DNA from: Longimicrobium sp.
GTDB taxonomy: Bacteria; Gemmatimonadota; Gemmatimonadetes; Longimicrobiales; Longimicrobiaceae
DNA: 64,000 nucleotides
Direction of reading: 5' to 3'
Assembly (NCBI GenBank): GCA_036389795.1
Contig: DASVWD010000139.1
Coordinates: forward strand, 1-64,000
Positions within the stretch are counted from its first letter, which is position 1, and each line of letters opens with the position of its first letter. Positions 9,721 through 18,084 of the stretch are shown one piece after another. The position numbers were made by a program, and so were the translations under genes. Under the pieces are notes generated by a model. It was given only the letters and a program-made list of their open reading frames with translations, had not been told where the DNA came from and did not search any database.

Positions 9721-11028
9721 CTACCGTGCGCACGGCAGGGACCTGGCCGCCTCCGGCTGTCGTCGCTCCTCCCGTCGGCGCTCCACCCGATGCCGGACGA
9801 TGTAGCCCGCCGCCACGCCGGCCGCCGCCCCCACCACCTCCTCGAGCCCCGCCGGCGCGAGCGCCACCATCCCGGGGAGCGCCACCAGCGCGGCGGCCGC
9901 GATCCCCGCCGCCAGGTACCACCGCGCGCGCCGCCGCGCCCACAGGCCGAGCGGCAGCGTCCACAGCGCGATCCAGAGGGCGTCCAGCGCGCGGGAAGTC
10001 CGCTCGCCGAACGAGAGCGAGAAGAAGAGCAGCGTCCACCCGCGCCCCACGTCCAGCCGCGGCGCGCCGACGAGGCGGCCGTCCACCCGCGCCGCGATCC
10101 CCCGCCCCCGCCGCTGCACCGCGACGCGGATGGTGTCCCCCGCGGGGATGTCCCGCCGGGCATCGGGGACGCGGAAGAGCGGGCGGTCGAGGCGCACGTT
10201 CTCCGCGCGCATCCGGTAGCCGAAGACGAAATCCCTCCCCTCCGCGGCCAGCAGCACGGCCTCCCGTTCCTCCTCGTCCACGATGCGCAGGACGGGCGAC
10301 AGCGCCGGGTGCGGCGGGCCCACCAGGACCACCGCCTCCACCGGGGCGCCGGCCACGAGCGCCTCCCGCACCGGCCGCGAGTCGCCGAGCCGGCCGCGTG
10401 CGACCGCGGCCGGGCCGACCCGCGCCGCCAGCACGCGCCCGTCGTAGACCGGCATGTCGCCGACCTCCGGCGTCCACTGGCCGTAGAGGGTGTCGCGGGG
10501 GAAGGACGGCCCCGTCAGCCAGCCGGTGAGCGCCACGGCGGCCGCGAAGAGCGCGCTCCAGGCCAGCGACAGGCGCGCGGCGCCACGGCCGGAGGGGAGG
10601 AGGAGCCGCGCCGCATGTTGCCCTGCCAGGGAGCCCAGCGCGGCTCCGGCGCTGTTGAAGAGCAGGTCGGGGGGGCTCGGGTCGCGCCCGGGGACGAAGA
10701 ACTGGGCCGTCTCGATCCCGGCGGAGAGGAGCGCGGCCAGCGGGAGGGCGAAGCGGGCCGGGACGCCGAGCCGCGCCAGCGCCGCGCCCAGGGGGACGAA
10801 GAGCGCCACGTTCAGCAGCGCGTCCGCCAGCCCCCGGCTCCCGCAGAAGAGGCAGCCGTCCCACCCGGTGGCTCCCTCGTGCGCCGAAGGAAACAGCGTC
10901 GCCGCCAGGATCGCGGCCAGGCAGAGGAAGCAGGAGACCGCGGCGCCGAGCCGGCGGCGCCGCGGCCGGTCCGCCGCCGCGCCCGCGCCGGGCGCCCGCC
11001 GCGGCGGGGTGCGCGTCTCCCCGGTCAC
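9721..11028 (-). CDS. VanZ-like membrane protein with extracytoplasmic lectin-like domain
   Basis: About 435 aa. The N-terminal part has the VanZ layout: a helix near SCFLCLAAILAATLFPS, then LADALLNVALFVPLGAALARLG, then ETAQFFVPGRDPSPPDLLFNSAGAAL, whose acidic and asparagine positions are typical of the family. A roughly 170-residue beta-rich segment follows (LYGQWTPEVGDMPVYDGR to GRGWTLLFFSLSFGER), resembling a LamG/concanavalin-type fold, before two more membrane helices. Such proteins occur in EPS/exosortase loci; the biochemical role is unknown. The start is uncertain: GTG 11028 is chosen because sequence upstream translates repeat DNA. Confidence 0.75.
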   Translation of the reverse strand: MTGETRTPPRRAPGAGAAADRPRRRRLGAAVSCFLCLAAILAATLFPSAHEGATGWDGCLFCGSRGLADALLNVALFVPLGAALARLGVPARFALPLAALLSAGIETAQFFVPGRDPSPPDLLFNSAGAALGSLAGQHAARLLLPSGRGAARLSLAWSALFAAAVALTGWLTGPSFPRDTLYGQWTPEVGDMPVYDGRVLAARVGPAAVARGRLGDSRPVREALVAGAPVEAVVLVGPPHPALSPVLRIVDEEEREAVLLAAEGRDFVFGYRMRAENVRLDRPLFRVPDARRDIPAGDTIRVAVQRRGRGIAARVDGRLVGAPRLDVGRGWTLLFFSLSFGERTSRALDALWIALWTLPLGLWARRRARWYLAAGIAAAALVALPGMVALAPAGLEEVVGAAAGVAAGYIVRHRVERRREERRQPEAARSLPCAR

Positions 11029-11146
11029 TCCCGGCACGACACGGGCGAGGACGGCATGGCGGAGCTCATCAGGTCGGATCTCCCGGTGTGGTGCGGACGG
11101 ACCTGCCGCGCCGCCGGGGAGCACGCCGGGTGCCACTCCCGAGGGG

Positions 11147-11173
11147 AAGTGCGAAAGTGCGAAAGTGCGAAGT
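11147..11173. repeat. GTGCGAA heptamer array
   Basis: Three or four tandem GTGCGAA units in the divergent spacer between the VanZ-like gene and the first GNAT gene. Confidence 0.8.
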
Positions 11174-11223
11174 CTGGGGTTCGACGCAGCCTCCGCGACG
11201 CCCGGCGAACCCATCCGAGCAGT

Positions 11224-11241
11224 TGTTGCGACGGCGCAACA
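11224..11241. promoter_or_regulatory. TGTTGCG-ACGG-CGCAACA palindrome
   Basis: Perfect 7-bp inverted repeat 168 nt upstream of the first GNAT gene. It continues into ACACGGC, the same half-site seen at 505-519, 26774-26796 and elsewhere. Candidate operator by recurrence. Confidence 0.45.
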
Positions 11242-11408
11242 CGGCGCGCGGTCCATCCTTGCAGGCGTGGGAAGCGGCTGCTCACGCCTGCATTCTTCTC
11301 ACTCCGGCGCTTGCGTCGCCCCGAGCATCCGCCCGTCCCCACGCGTGCGCGACTTGCTTGAGGTGGCCGCCGACCGCCTGTCCCCTTCCCCGCGACGCCG
11401 CGCCGATC

Positions 11409-12479
11409 ATGCCCCTCGCCGTCCGCCCGTTCGAGCCCGGGGACGTCTCCCGCGTGGCCGAGCTGCGCCGCCGCGTCTTCCGCCACAGCCGGCGGACCGG
11501 CCCCGGCGAGCTGGAGCGCTACTTCCACGAGATCTTCTTCGACAACCCCTGGCGCGACCCCGCGCTCCCCTCGTGGGCGGCCGACGAGGACGGCGCCGTC
11601 ACGGGCTTCCTGGGCGTGGTGCCGCTCCCCCTGGTTCGACAGGGCGAGGCGTTGCGCGGCGCGGTGGCCACGCAGGTGATGGTGGCGCCCGAGCGGCGCG
11701 GCGTGGTGGGCGCGCACCTGCTGGCGGCGGCGTTCGCGGGCGGGCACGACCTGCTGTTCAGCGACGTCGCCACCGTGCCGCTGCGCAAGGCGTGGGTGCG
11801 CGCGGGCGGGAGCGTGGCGCTGCAGTACGGCTTCAGCTGGACCCGTACGCTGCGCCCTGCCCGCCACGCGGCCTCGCGTCTGGGCTCGGCGCCCGTGGTG
11901 CGCGGGGCGCGGCTGGTGGCGCGGCCCCTCTTCGGCGTGATCGACACCGTCGCCGTCCCCGCCGCCGTCCGCCGGGCGCCCCCCTGCACCCTGGAGCCGC
12001 TCGCCGACCTCGCCGTCATCGCCGACACGCTGCCGGAGCTGGCCCCGCCGCGCGCCGTCCGTCCCGCGTACGACCCGCCCCGGCTGGAGTGGCTGCTCGC
12101 GCACGCCGAGAAGCGCTGGAGCGGCCACCGCATCGAGCGCCAGGTGGTGCGCGCCGACGGCGGCGCGGTGGCGGGGTGGTTCCTGTACCTGGACGCCCGC
12201 GGAGGGACGGCGCAGGTGCTCCAGGCGCACGCCGCGCCGGGGCGCCACGGCGACGTGCTGCGCCAGCTCTTCCGCCACGCGCACCGCGCCGGCGCCATGG
12301 CCGTTCGGGGCCGGCTCGATCCGCCGTTCCTCGACGAGCTGCAGGCGGCCGGCTGCCGGTGGGAGCACACCCCGCCCGGGATGCTGGTCCACGCCCGCGA
12401 CCCCGGGCTGCTGGCCTCCGTCCTGCGCGGCGACGCCCTCCTCTCCGGCCTCGACGGCGAGTGGTGGCTGGACTTCTGA
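11409..12479 (+). CDS. GNAT-family acyltransferase, tandem paralogue A
   Basis: 356-aa predicted N-acyltransferase. The N-terminal GNAT domain (VRPFEPGDVSRVAELRRRVF, WAADEDGAVTGFLGVVP, VMVAPERRGVVGAHLL) is followed by a second, degenerate GNAT-like half (WFLYLDARGGTAQVL, DVLRQLFRHAHRAGA). The acceptor is unknown; EPS sugar N-acylation or polysaccharide modification fits the locus. It is a clear duplicate of the next gene: same length, same C-terminus (LLSGLDGEWWLDF versus LLSGLDGGWWLDF). ATG at 11409 aligns exactly with the paralogue's start. It probably shares regulation with paralogue B. Confidence 0.88.
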   Translation: MPLAVRPFEPGDVSRVAELRRRVFRHSRRTGPGELERYFHEIFFDNPWRDPALPSWAADEDGAVTGFLGVVPLPLVRQGEALRGAVATQVMVAPERRGVVGAHLLAAAFAGGHDLLFSDVATVPLRKAWVRAGGSVALQYGFSWTRTLRPARHAASRLGSAPVVRGARLVARPLFGVIDTVAVPAAVRRAPPCTLEPLADLAVIADTLPELAPPRAVRPAYDPPRLEWLLAHAEKRWSGHRIERQVVRADGGAVAGWFLYLDARGGTAQVLQAHAAPGRHGDVLRQLFRHAHRAGAMAVRGRLDPPFLDELQAAGCRWEHTPPGMLVHARDPGLLASVLRGDALLSGLDGEWWLDF

Positions 12480-12550
12480 ACCGCAGAGGACAGGGAACAG
12501 GTTACAGGGGACAGCCAGCCCCGAAGCCCGATCGTCGCCCGACGACCCCA

Positions 12551-12579
12551 GCACTTTCGCACTTTCGCACTCACGCACT
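12551..12579. repeat. TTCGCAC heptamer array between GNAT paralogues
   Basis: Short tandem heptamers (CTTTCGCA, TTCGCAC, TCACGCAC) in the 119-nt spacer. The same spacer carries a second simple repeat around 12488-12515 (GGACAGGGAACAGG type). Confidence 0.75.
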
Positions 12580-12598
12580 GCCGTCGATCCCGCCCCCG

Positions 12599-13669
12599 AT
12601 GCCCATCACCCTCCGCCCCTTCGGGCCCGGCGACGTCCCGTGCGTGGCGGAGCTGCGCCGACGGGTATTCCGCCGCGGCCGGCGCACCGGCCCGGGCGAG
12701 CTGGAGCGCTACCTCCAGGAGATCTTCTTCGAGAACCCCTGGCGCGACCCCGGCCTCCCCGGCTGGGTGGCCGACGAGGACGGCGCGGTCGTGGGGTTCG
12801 TCGGCGTGATCCCGCGGCCGCTCGCGCGGGGCGGCGAGGCGCTGCGGGGCGCGGTGGTCTCGCAGTTCTTCGTGGCGCCCGAGCGGCGCGGGTTTGTGGG
12901 CGTGCGCCTCCTGCAGAAGGTGATGGCCGGCGCGCAGGACCTGCTCTACCACGACGTGGTGTCCCCCGACGTGGCCCGGCTGTGGGAGCTGGTGGGGGGA
13001 AGCGTCGCCCACGCCTGCGGATTCGCGTGGACCCGGCCGCTGCGCCCCGCCCGCCACGCCGCCGCCAGGCTGGGTTCGGCCCCGCTGGTCCGCGGCGCCC
13101 GGCTGATGGCCCGGCCCCTCCTGGGGGTGATCGACGCACTGGCCGCCCCGGCCGTCCTGCGCGCCGAGCCACCCTGCACCGCCGAGCCGCTCGCCGACCT
13201 TCGGCTCATCGTGGACGCCCTGCCTGAACTCGTGTCCCCGCGCGCGATCCGTCCCGTCTACGATGCGGATCGTCTGAAGTGGCTCCTCGCCCGCGCCGAA
13301 GAGCGGTGGAGCGGCCGGCGCATCGAGCGGCAGGTGGTGCGCGCGGAAGACGGCGCGCCGGCGGGCTGGTTCCTCTACCTGACGGCCGGCGGCGGCACCG
13401 CCGATCTCCTGCAGGCGCACGCCGCGCCGGGGCGCCACGCCGACGTGCTGCGCCACCTCTTCCGGCACGCGCACCGCACCGGCGCCATCGCCGTGCGGGG
13501 CCGCCTGGATCCCGCGTTCCAGGACGACCTCCACGCAGCCGGCGTCTCCTGGGAGCGCGCCTCGCCGGGGATCCTGGTCCACGCCCGCGACCCCGACCTG
13601 CTGGCCGCCGTCCTGCGCGGCGACGCCCTCCTCTCCGGCCTCGACGGCGGCTGGTGGCTGGACTTCTGA
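12599..13669 (+). CDS. GNAT-family acyltransferase, tandem paralogue B
   Basis: 356-aa protein, an obvious tandem duplicate of the preceding gene across its whole length. The N-terminal GNAT domain carries the acetyl-CoA loop region FFVAPERRGFVGVRLLQK; the second half mirrors paralogue A. Differences cluster in the middle of the first domain (DLLYHDVVSPDVARLWELVG versus the A copy), consistent with divergence of substrate specificity. Both copies sit in an EPS locus beside an FkbH/ACP cassette, so an acyl-ACP or acyl-CoA donor is conceivable. That is inference; no catalytic assignment is possible from sequence alone. Confidence 0.88.
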   Translation: MPITLRPFGPGDVPCVAELRRRVFRRGRRTGPGELERYLQEIFFENPWRDPGLPGWVADEDGAVVGFVGVIPRPLARGGEALRGAVVSQFFVAPERRGFVGVRLLQKVMAGAQDLLYHDVVSPDVARLWELVGGSVAHACGFAWTRPLRPARHAAARLGSAPLVRGARLMARPLLGVIDALAAPAVLRAEPPCTAEPLADLRLIVDALPELVSPRAIRPVYDADRLKWLLARAEERWSGRRIERQVVRAEDGAPAGWFLYLTAGGGTADLLQAHAAPGRHADVLRHLFRHAHRTGAIAVRGRLDPAFQDDLHAAGVSWERASPGILVHARDPDLLAAVLRGDALLSGLDGGWWLDF

Positions 13670-13885
13670 TATGATCTCGTGGACCTCGTACTTCGCGCTT
13701 AGCACTTCGCACTCGGGTTTGGGCGTGTCCCTCCGCTGCGCTCCGGGCCGGGCTGCGCGCGCCGTAGGCCTGCAAACAACGCAGGCCAACGGCGCCGGGC
13801 CACGGTCGCGCCCAACCCCACGGCGCGCCCGCGTCCCGGCCCTCCGGGCGCGCATCCCTCACGCGGGTCTCGTCGCGGCGAAGGG

Positions 13886-14009
13886 TTTTTCGTAGGAGCG
13901 AGCCTGCGAGCCCGCGCGGAGGCAGCACTGGCACATCCCTCGACCTCTCGCGCATGACCTGGCATCGCCGGTCGAGGCAGGCCTTGGCAGGCCTCGCCCC
14001 TACGAAAAC
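13886..14009. repeat. MITE-like 124-bp element with inverted ends
   Basis: The ends are imperfect inverted repeats: TTTTTCGTAGGAGCGAG at the left and, reading inward from the right, GTTTTCGTAGGGGCGAG. The interior contains further CGAGGCAGGCC units. No transposase is inside, so it could be a non-autonomous miniature element or a dispersed palindromic repeat. Confidence 0.55.
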
Positions 14010-14040
14010 TCCGCTCTCCACGATCGACCTCGTAAAGTCC

Positions 14041-14066
14041 ACCCTCTCCCGAAGTTGGGAGAGGGT
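14041..14066. terminator. Short perfect hairpin
   Basis: Arms ACCCTCTCCC and GGGAGAGGGT (10 bp, 6-nt loop). It lies within dispersed-repeat sequence, about 370 nt after the second GNAT gene. It could terminate that transcript or simply be part of the repeat. Confidence 0.35.
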
Positions 14067-14382
14067 TGCCGCTCTAAGGCGGCGGGTGAGGGCCCCCCGA
14101 CGCCGCGCCGCGGCACGTCGAAGCGCGACGGAGCCCCCGGCGCGCTGTCTCCCCCTCCCCGCGACTACGACCGTTGCGCCCGTGCATCACGGCAACCCCC
14201 GTCGCCATCCCAGGCCCACAGCTCCGCGCCTTCTCCCAATCCCCTGCTCCCCAACCACTTACGACGGGAGCGCCGCCCGGGCGCGACCCCGCCTTCCGCG
14301 GCGTATGCGGCTTGCCTTCCCCCCTGCCGCCGGCCGTGGCACCGACGCCGGCCCCGACACGACCGCACCTCTCCCCCGACGC

Positions 14383-16683
14383 ATGCCGGACGCACCCGCC
14401 GCCCCCACGACGACCCCCATCGCGCACTCGGGCCTCCTCCAGGCGCTCGAGGCCGAGGCCGCGCTGCGCGACCTGGGCGCGCGGCTGGAGGAGGCCGCCG
14501 CGCGCGCCCACCCCGCGCCCGCCACGCTCGAGGCGCTGGCGCGGCTCGACCCCGCCGCGGCCGTCGCCTGGCTGCTGGAGGTCCGCTCCGCCGCGCGCAC
14601 CCTCTTCTCCGACGCCGACCTGCGCCGCGTCCTCGACGTCCTCGCCGGCGAAGTGCTGGCCCGGGGCGACGCCGCGCTGGTGGACCTGGCCGTCGCCTTC
14701 GCCGCCACCCACGCCGACGCCGTCGCCCCCGAGACGGTGGTCGCCCTGGCCGCCGCCGTCCCGGGCGAGCGGCGCCCCGACGCGCTGGCCCGCCTCGTCG
14801 CCCGCCAGCTGGACCGCCTCCCCGCGCACCCCGGCCTGCTGCGCCTGGCCGCCGAGCTCGCCGTCGCCGCGGGCGACGGGCCGCGCGGCCACGCTCTGCT
14901 CGCCCGCCTGGGCCGCGCCGACCCCTCCCCCGCCACCGTGGGCTGGATCGCCCGCGCGCGCGGCGGGCTCCCCCCGCAGGCGGGCGCCCCCGCGCGGGTG
15001 GCGCTGCTGTCGTCGTTCACCATCGACCCGCTCAAGCCGTTCCTGGACCTGGAGCTGCGCGCCGCGGGCGTCGTCCCCGAGCTGTACGCCGCGCCCTTCA
15101 ACGCGTGGGAGCGCGAGGTGCTCGACCCCGCGGCGGGCCTGCGCGCCTTCGCCCCCGACGCCGTCTTCCTCTCCGCGGCGCTCGACGACCTGGTCCCCGC
15201 CCTCGCCGGCACCCCGTCGCCCGACGAGCTGCGCGCCGCGGGCGAGACGGCGGTCGAGCGCGTGTGCGCGGCCGCGCGGGCGCTGCGCGAGTGGAGCGAC
15301 GCCCCGCTGGTGGTGCACGCGTTCCACACCGCCTACCCCGACCCGCTCGGCGCCGCCGCGCCCCCGGGTGCCTCGCGCGGCGCCTGGCTCGCGGAGCTGA
15401 ACGGGAGCCTCGCCGGGCGGCTGGCCGACCTCCCCGCCGTCCACCTCCTCGACGTGCAGGACCTGCTGGCCCGGCGCCCCGGCGGCGCCCCCGAAGAGCC
15501 CAAACTGCGGCACCTGGCGCGCATGCGCGTGGGCCCCGCCGTGCTCCCCGAGCTGGCCCGCGCGTACGCCGGCTACGTGGTCCCGCTCAGGGGCCTCACC
15601 CGCAAGTGCGTGGTGGTGGACCTCGACAACACCCTGTGGGGCGGCGTGGTGGGCGAAGACGGCCCCGCGGGATTGCGCCTGGGCGACACCTCGCCGGGGT
15701 CCGAGTACGTCGACTTCCAGCGCGCCCTGGCCGCGCTCGCCGCGCGCGGCGTGCTGCTGGCCGCCGTCTCCAAGAACAACGAGGCCGACGCCCTGGAGGT
15801 GATCCGCGCGCACCCCGCCATGGTGCTGCGCGAGGAGCACTTCGCCGCGCTCCGCATCAACTGGCAGCCCAAGCACGAGAACGTCCTCGCCGTGGCCGCC
15901 GAGCTGGGGATCGGCGCCGACTCGCTGGTCTTCCTCGACGACAACCCCGACGAGCGGGAGCTGATGCGGCAGATGCTCCCCGAGGTGCTCACCCCCGACC
16001 TCCCGGCGGACCCGGCGCTCTACCGCGCCGCGGTCGAGCGCCTCCCCCAGCTGCAGGCGCTCGCCGTCACCGGCGAGGACCGGGGCCGCGCCGCGCTCTA
16101 CCGCGCCCGCCGCGGCCGCGAGCGGGCCCGCGAGGGCGCCCCCTCGCTGGAGCAGTTCCTCCACTCGCTGGAGATCGCCGCCGAGGCCGCGCTGGCCGGC
16201 TCCGCCACGCTCCCGCGCGTCGCCCAGCTCTTCCAGCGCACCAACCAGTTCAACCTCACCGCCCGCCGCCACGACGCCGCGCGCCTGGCCGCCCTGGCCG
16301 CCGACCCCGGCTGGCGGCTGTGGACGCTCTCCGCCGGCGACCGCTTCAGCGACCACGGGCTGGTGGGCGCGGCGCTGGTGCGCGTCGGCGGCGACGCGTG
16401 GACGGTGGACAGCCTCCTCCTCTCCTGCCGCGCCATCGGCTACGGGCTGGAGACGGCGCTCCTGGCCGTGGTCTGCGACGCCGCGCGCGCGGCCGGGGCC
16501 ACGCGGCTGGAGGGGGAGTTCGTGGAGAGCGCGAAGAACCGCCCCGCCGCCGGCTTCTGGGTCCGGCACGGCTTCGCGCTCCGGTCGAGCGAAGACGGAG
16601 TGGAGACCTGGGAGCGCGGGATCGCCGCCGGGGCCGTGGCGCCTCCCGCCTGGATCCGGCTGACGGTGCGCGATGCGTCCTGA
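14383..16683 (+). CDS. FkbH-like HAD-IIIC protein with C-terminal acyltransferase domain
   Basis: 766 aa. FkbH-family proteins transfer a three-carbon glyceryl unit from 1,3-bisphosphoglycerate to an acyl carrier protein. The HAD-IIIC core starts VVVDLDNTLWGGVVGEDG (catalytic Asp 413/415) and includes SKNNEADA and FLDDNPDERELM. A GNAT-like domain ends the protein (LFQRTNQFNLT, EFVESAKNRPAAGFW). The 320-residue N-terminal part has an SGNH-like look (ALLSSFTIDPLKPFLD) and a long helical alanine-rich lead. The next gene encodes an ACP and overlaps it by 11 nt, supporting ACP charging. Start ATG 14383 is chosen; ATG 14305 is possible. Confidence 0.9.
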   Translation: MPDAPAAPTTTPIAHSGLLQALEAEAALRDLGARLEEAAARAHPAPATLEALARLDPAAAVAWLLEVRSAARTLFSDADLRRVLDVLAGEVLARGDAALVDLAVAFAATHADAVAPETVVALAAAVPGERRPDALARLVARQLDRLPAHPGLLRLAAELAVAAGDGPRGHALLARLGRADPSPATVGWIARARGGLPPQAGAPARVALLSSFTIDPLKPFLDLELRAAGVVPELYAAPFNAWEREVLDPAAGLRAFAPDAVFLSAALDDLVPALAGTPSPDELRAAGETAVERVCAAARALREWSDAPLVVHAFHTAYPDPLGAAAPPGASRGAWLAELNGSLAGRLADLPAVHLLDVQDLLARRPGGAPEEPKLRHLARMRVGPAVLPELARAYAGYVVPLRGLTRKCVVVDLDNTLWGGVVGEDGPAGLRLGDTSPGSEYVDFQRALAALAARGVLLAAVSKNNEADALEVIRAHPAMVLREEHFAALRINWQPKHENVLAVAAELGIGADSLVFLDDNPDERELMRQMLPEVLTPDLPADPALYRAAVERLPQLQALAVTGEDRGRAALYRARRGRERAREGAPSLEQFLHSLEIAAEAALAGSATLPRVAQLFQRTNQFNLTARRHDAARLAALAADPGWRLWTLSAGDRFSDHGLVGAALVRVGGDAWTVDSLLLSCRAIGYGLETALLAVVCDAARAAGATRLEGEFVESAKNRPAAGFWVRHGFALRSSEDGVETWERGIAAGAVAPPAWIRLTVRDAS

Positions 16684-16900
16684 GCTGCTGGTGAGCCGCG
16701 TCTTCGGCGTCGAGCCCGCGCGCGTGAGCGACGAGACCTCGAACGCCGACACGCCGGGGTGGGACTCGCTGGCCCACATCAACCTGGTGCTGGCGCTCGA
16801 GTCCACCTACGGCGTGAGCCTCTCGGTGGAAGAGGCGCTGGAGGCCACCAGCGTGGGCGCCATCAAGCGCGTCCTCGCCCGCCGGGGGGTCACCTGGTGA
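16673..16900 (+). CDS. Acyl carrier protein
   Basis: 75-aa ACP. The phosphopantetheine attachment motif is GWDSLAHINLV with Ser 32; the following helix (LALESTYGVSLSVEEALEATSVGAI) is typical of the family. It should be carried as holo-ACP after modification by a PPTase encoded elsewhere. It overlaps the FkbH gene by 11 nt and is overlapped in turn by the next acyltransferase gene, so the three are translationally coupled. The simplest reading is that FkbH loads this ACP and a GNAT transfers the acyl (glyceryl-like) group to a sugar. Confidence 0.92.
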   Translation: MRPELLVSRVFGVEPARVSDETSNADTPGWDSLAHINLVLALESTYGVSLSVEEALEATSVGAIKRVLARRGVTW

Positions 16901-18084
16901 GCGCGCCCGCCGCCGTCTCTCCCCCGGCTCCGGCTTCGGTCGACGCGTCCACGACGACGGGTGTCGTCCGCGCCGGCCCCGAGCACCTGGAGCTGCTGGC
17001 GGACTTCTACCGGCGCACCTGGGACCCCGCCGCCACCCTGCCCAAGGTGCGCGCCGCCCGCCGCGCCGCCGCCGCCCGCAACCCGGTGCACCCGGGCGAG
17101 GAGCCGCCCACCTTCCTCTTCCTGGCGGGAGGAAAGGCGGTGGGCCACGTGGGAACGCTCCCCGTGCGCCTGTGGACGGCCGCCGGCGAGCGGAGCGCGC
17201 ACTGGGTGAAGGGGCTGATGGTGCTCCCCGAGCACCGCAACGGCCCCGTGGGCTTCTTCCTGGTGCGCGAGGCCGTGCGCCACCTGGGGTGCGCCCTGGC
17301 GATGGTCGTCGCCCCCGAAGCCCGGAAGCTCTTCGCCGCCGCCGGATTCACCGACCTGGGCGCGCTCCCCGACGCCGTCCGCCTGCTGGACCCCGCGCGC
17401 GTGCTGCGTTGCATCGACCCGGAGTCTCTAGGCGCCGGCCTCCCCCGCGCCGCGCGCTCCGCCGCCGGCCTCCTGCGGCGCTCCCCGCTCGCCGCGAGCG
17501 CCGCCGGGGCGCTGGCGTCCGCGGCGCTGGGAGCGTGGACGGGAATGCGGGGGAGCGGCGGCGGCGAGCGCGCCGTGGTCCTCCCCGAGCTTCCCCCGGG
17601 CGAGGCGGCCCGGCTCTGGGCGCGCGTCCGCCGCGCGCTCCCCGCCGCCCCCGCGCGGGACTACGGTTATCTCCAGGCGCGCTACGCCGAGGCCGGCGGC
17701 TACCGGCTGCTGGGCGTGCAGGGCGCCGGGGGCCTGGCGGGCTTCGCCGCGGTGCGCCCCCCGCGCGCCGACGGCGACCCGCGGCTCGCCGGCGTGCGGC
17801 TGGCCACGGTCTCCGAGCTGGTGTTCCCCCCGGAGCGGCCGCGCGTGGCGCGCGCCCTCCTGGCCGGCTCGGAGGCCGTGGCCCGCTCGCTCGACGCCGA
17901 CGCGCTCGTCTGCGCCGCCACCCACCCGGCCGCCGCCGAAGCGCACCGGCGGCGCGCCTACCTTCCCTTCCCCCGCACCGTGCACGTGCTGCTGCGCGAG
18001 GCCCCGGGCGAGCCGCCGCTGCCGCGCAGCCTGGCCGCCTGGTGGCTCACGCGCGGCGACAGCCACGCCGACGAGGTGTTCTGA
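16897..18084 (+). CDS. GNAT-family acyltransferase coupled to ACP gene
   Basis: 395-aa protein with an N-terminal GNAT domain (VVRAGPEHLELLADFYRRTW, PTFLFLAGGKAVGHVGTLP, WVKGLMVLPEHRNGPVGFFLV) and a second GNAT-like half (DYGYLQARYAEAGGYRLLGV to FPRTVHVLLREA). The GTG start at 16897 shares GTGA with the ACP stop, so translation is coupled. The layout resembles the two tandem GNATs upstream but the sequence is clearly distinct. Role inferred: it moves the acyl group from the ACP onto an EPS sugar, or acetylates a sugar amine. Alanine-rich spacer helices separate the halves. Confidence 0.85.
   Translation: MSAPAAVSPPAPASVDASTTTGVVRAGPEHLELLADFYRRTWDPAATLPKVRAARRAAAARNPVHPGEEPPTFLFLAGGKAVGHVGTLPVRLWTAAGERSAHWVKGLMVLPEHRNGPVGFFLVREAVRHLGCALAMVVAPEARKLFAAAGFTDLGALPDAVRLLDPARVLRCIDPESLGAGLPRAARSAAGLLRRSPLAASAAGALASAALGAWTGMRGSGGGERAVVLPELPPGEAARLWARVRRALPAAPARDYGYLQARYAEAGGYRLLGVQGAGGLAGFAAVRPPRADGDPRLAGVRLATVSELVFPPERPRVARALLAGSEAVARSLDADALVCAATHPAAAEAHRRRAYLPFPRTVHVLLREAPGEPPLPRSLAAWWLTRGDSHADEVF

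Larger units (their letters stand above)
13670..14382. other. Repeat-rich intergenic region (713 bp)
   Basis: No convincing gene. It contains degenerate heptamers just after the GNAT stop (13685-13712), a 124-bp element with inverted ends (13886-14009), and a short perfect hairpin (14041-14066) in a sequence block rich in GGGTGAGGG-type repeats. ORFs running through it read into the FkbH gene frame only by chance. Confidence 0.65.

Noticed and set aside
13954-14382. Longer N-terminus of the FkbH-like protein
   Set aside because: The extension translates dispersed repeats and has no homology; ATG 14383 gives a sensible start.
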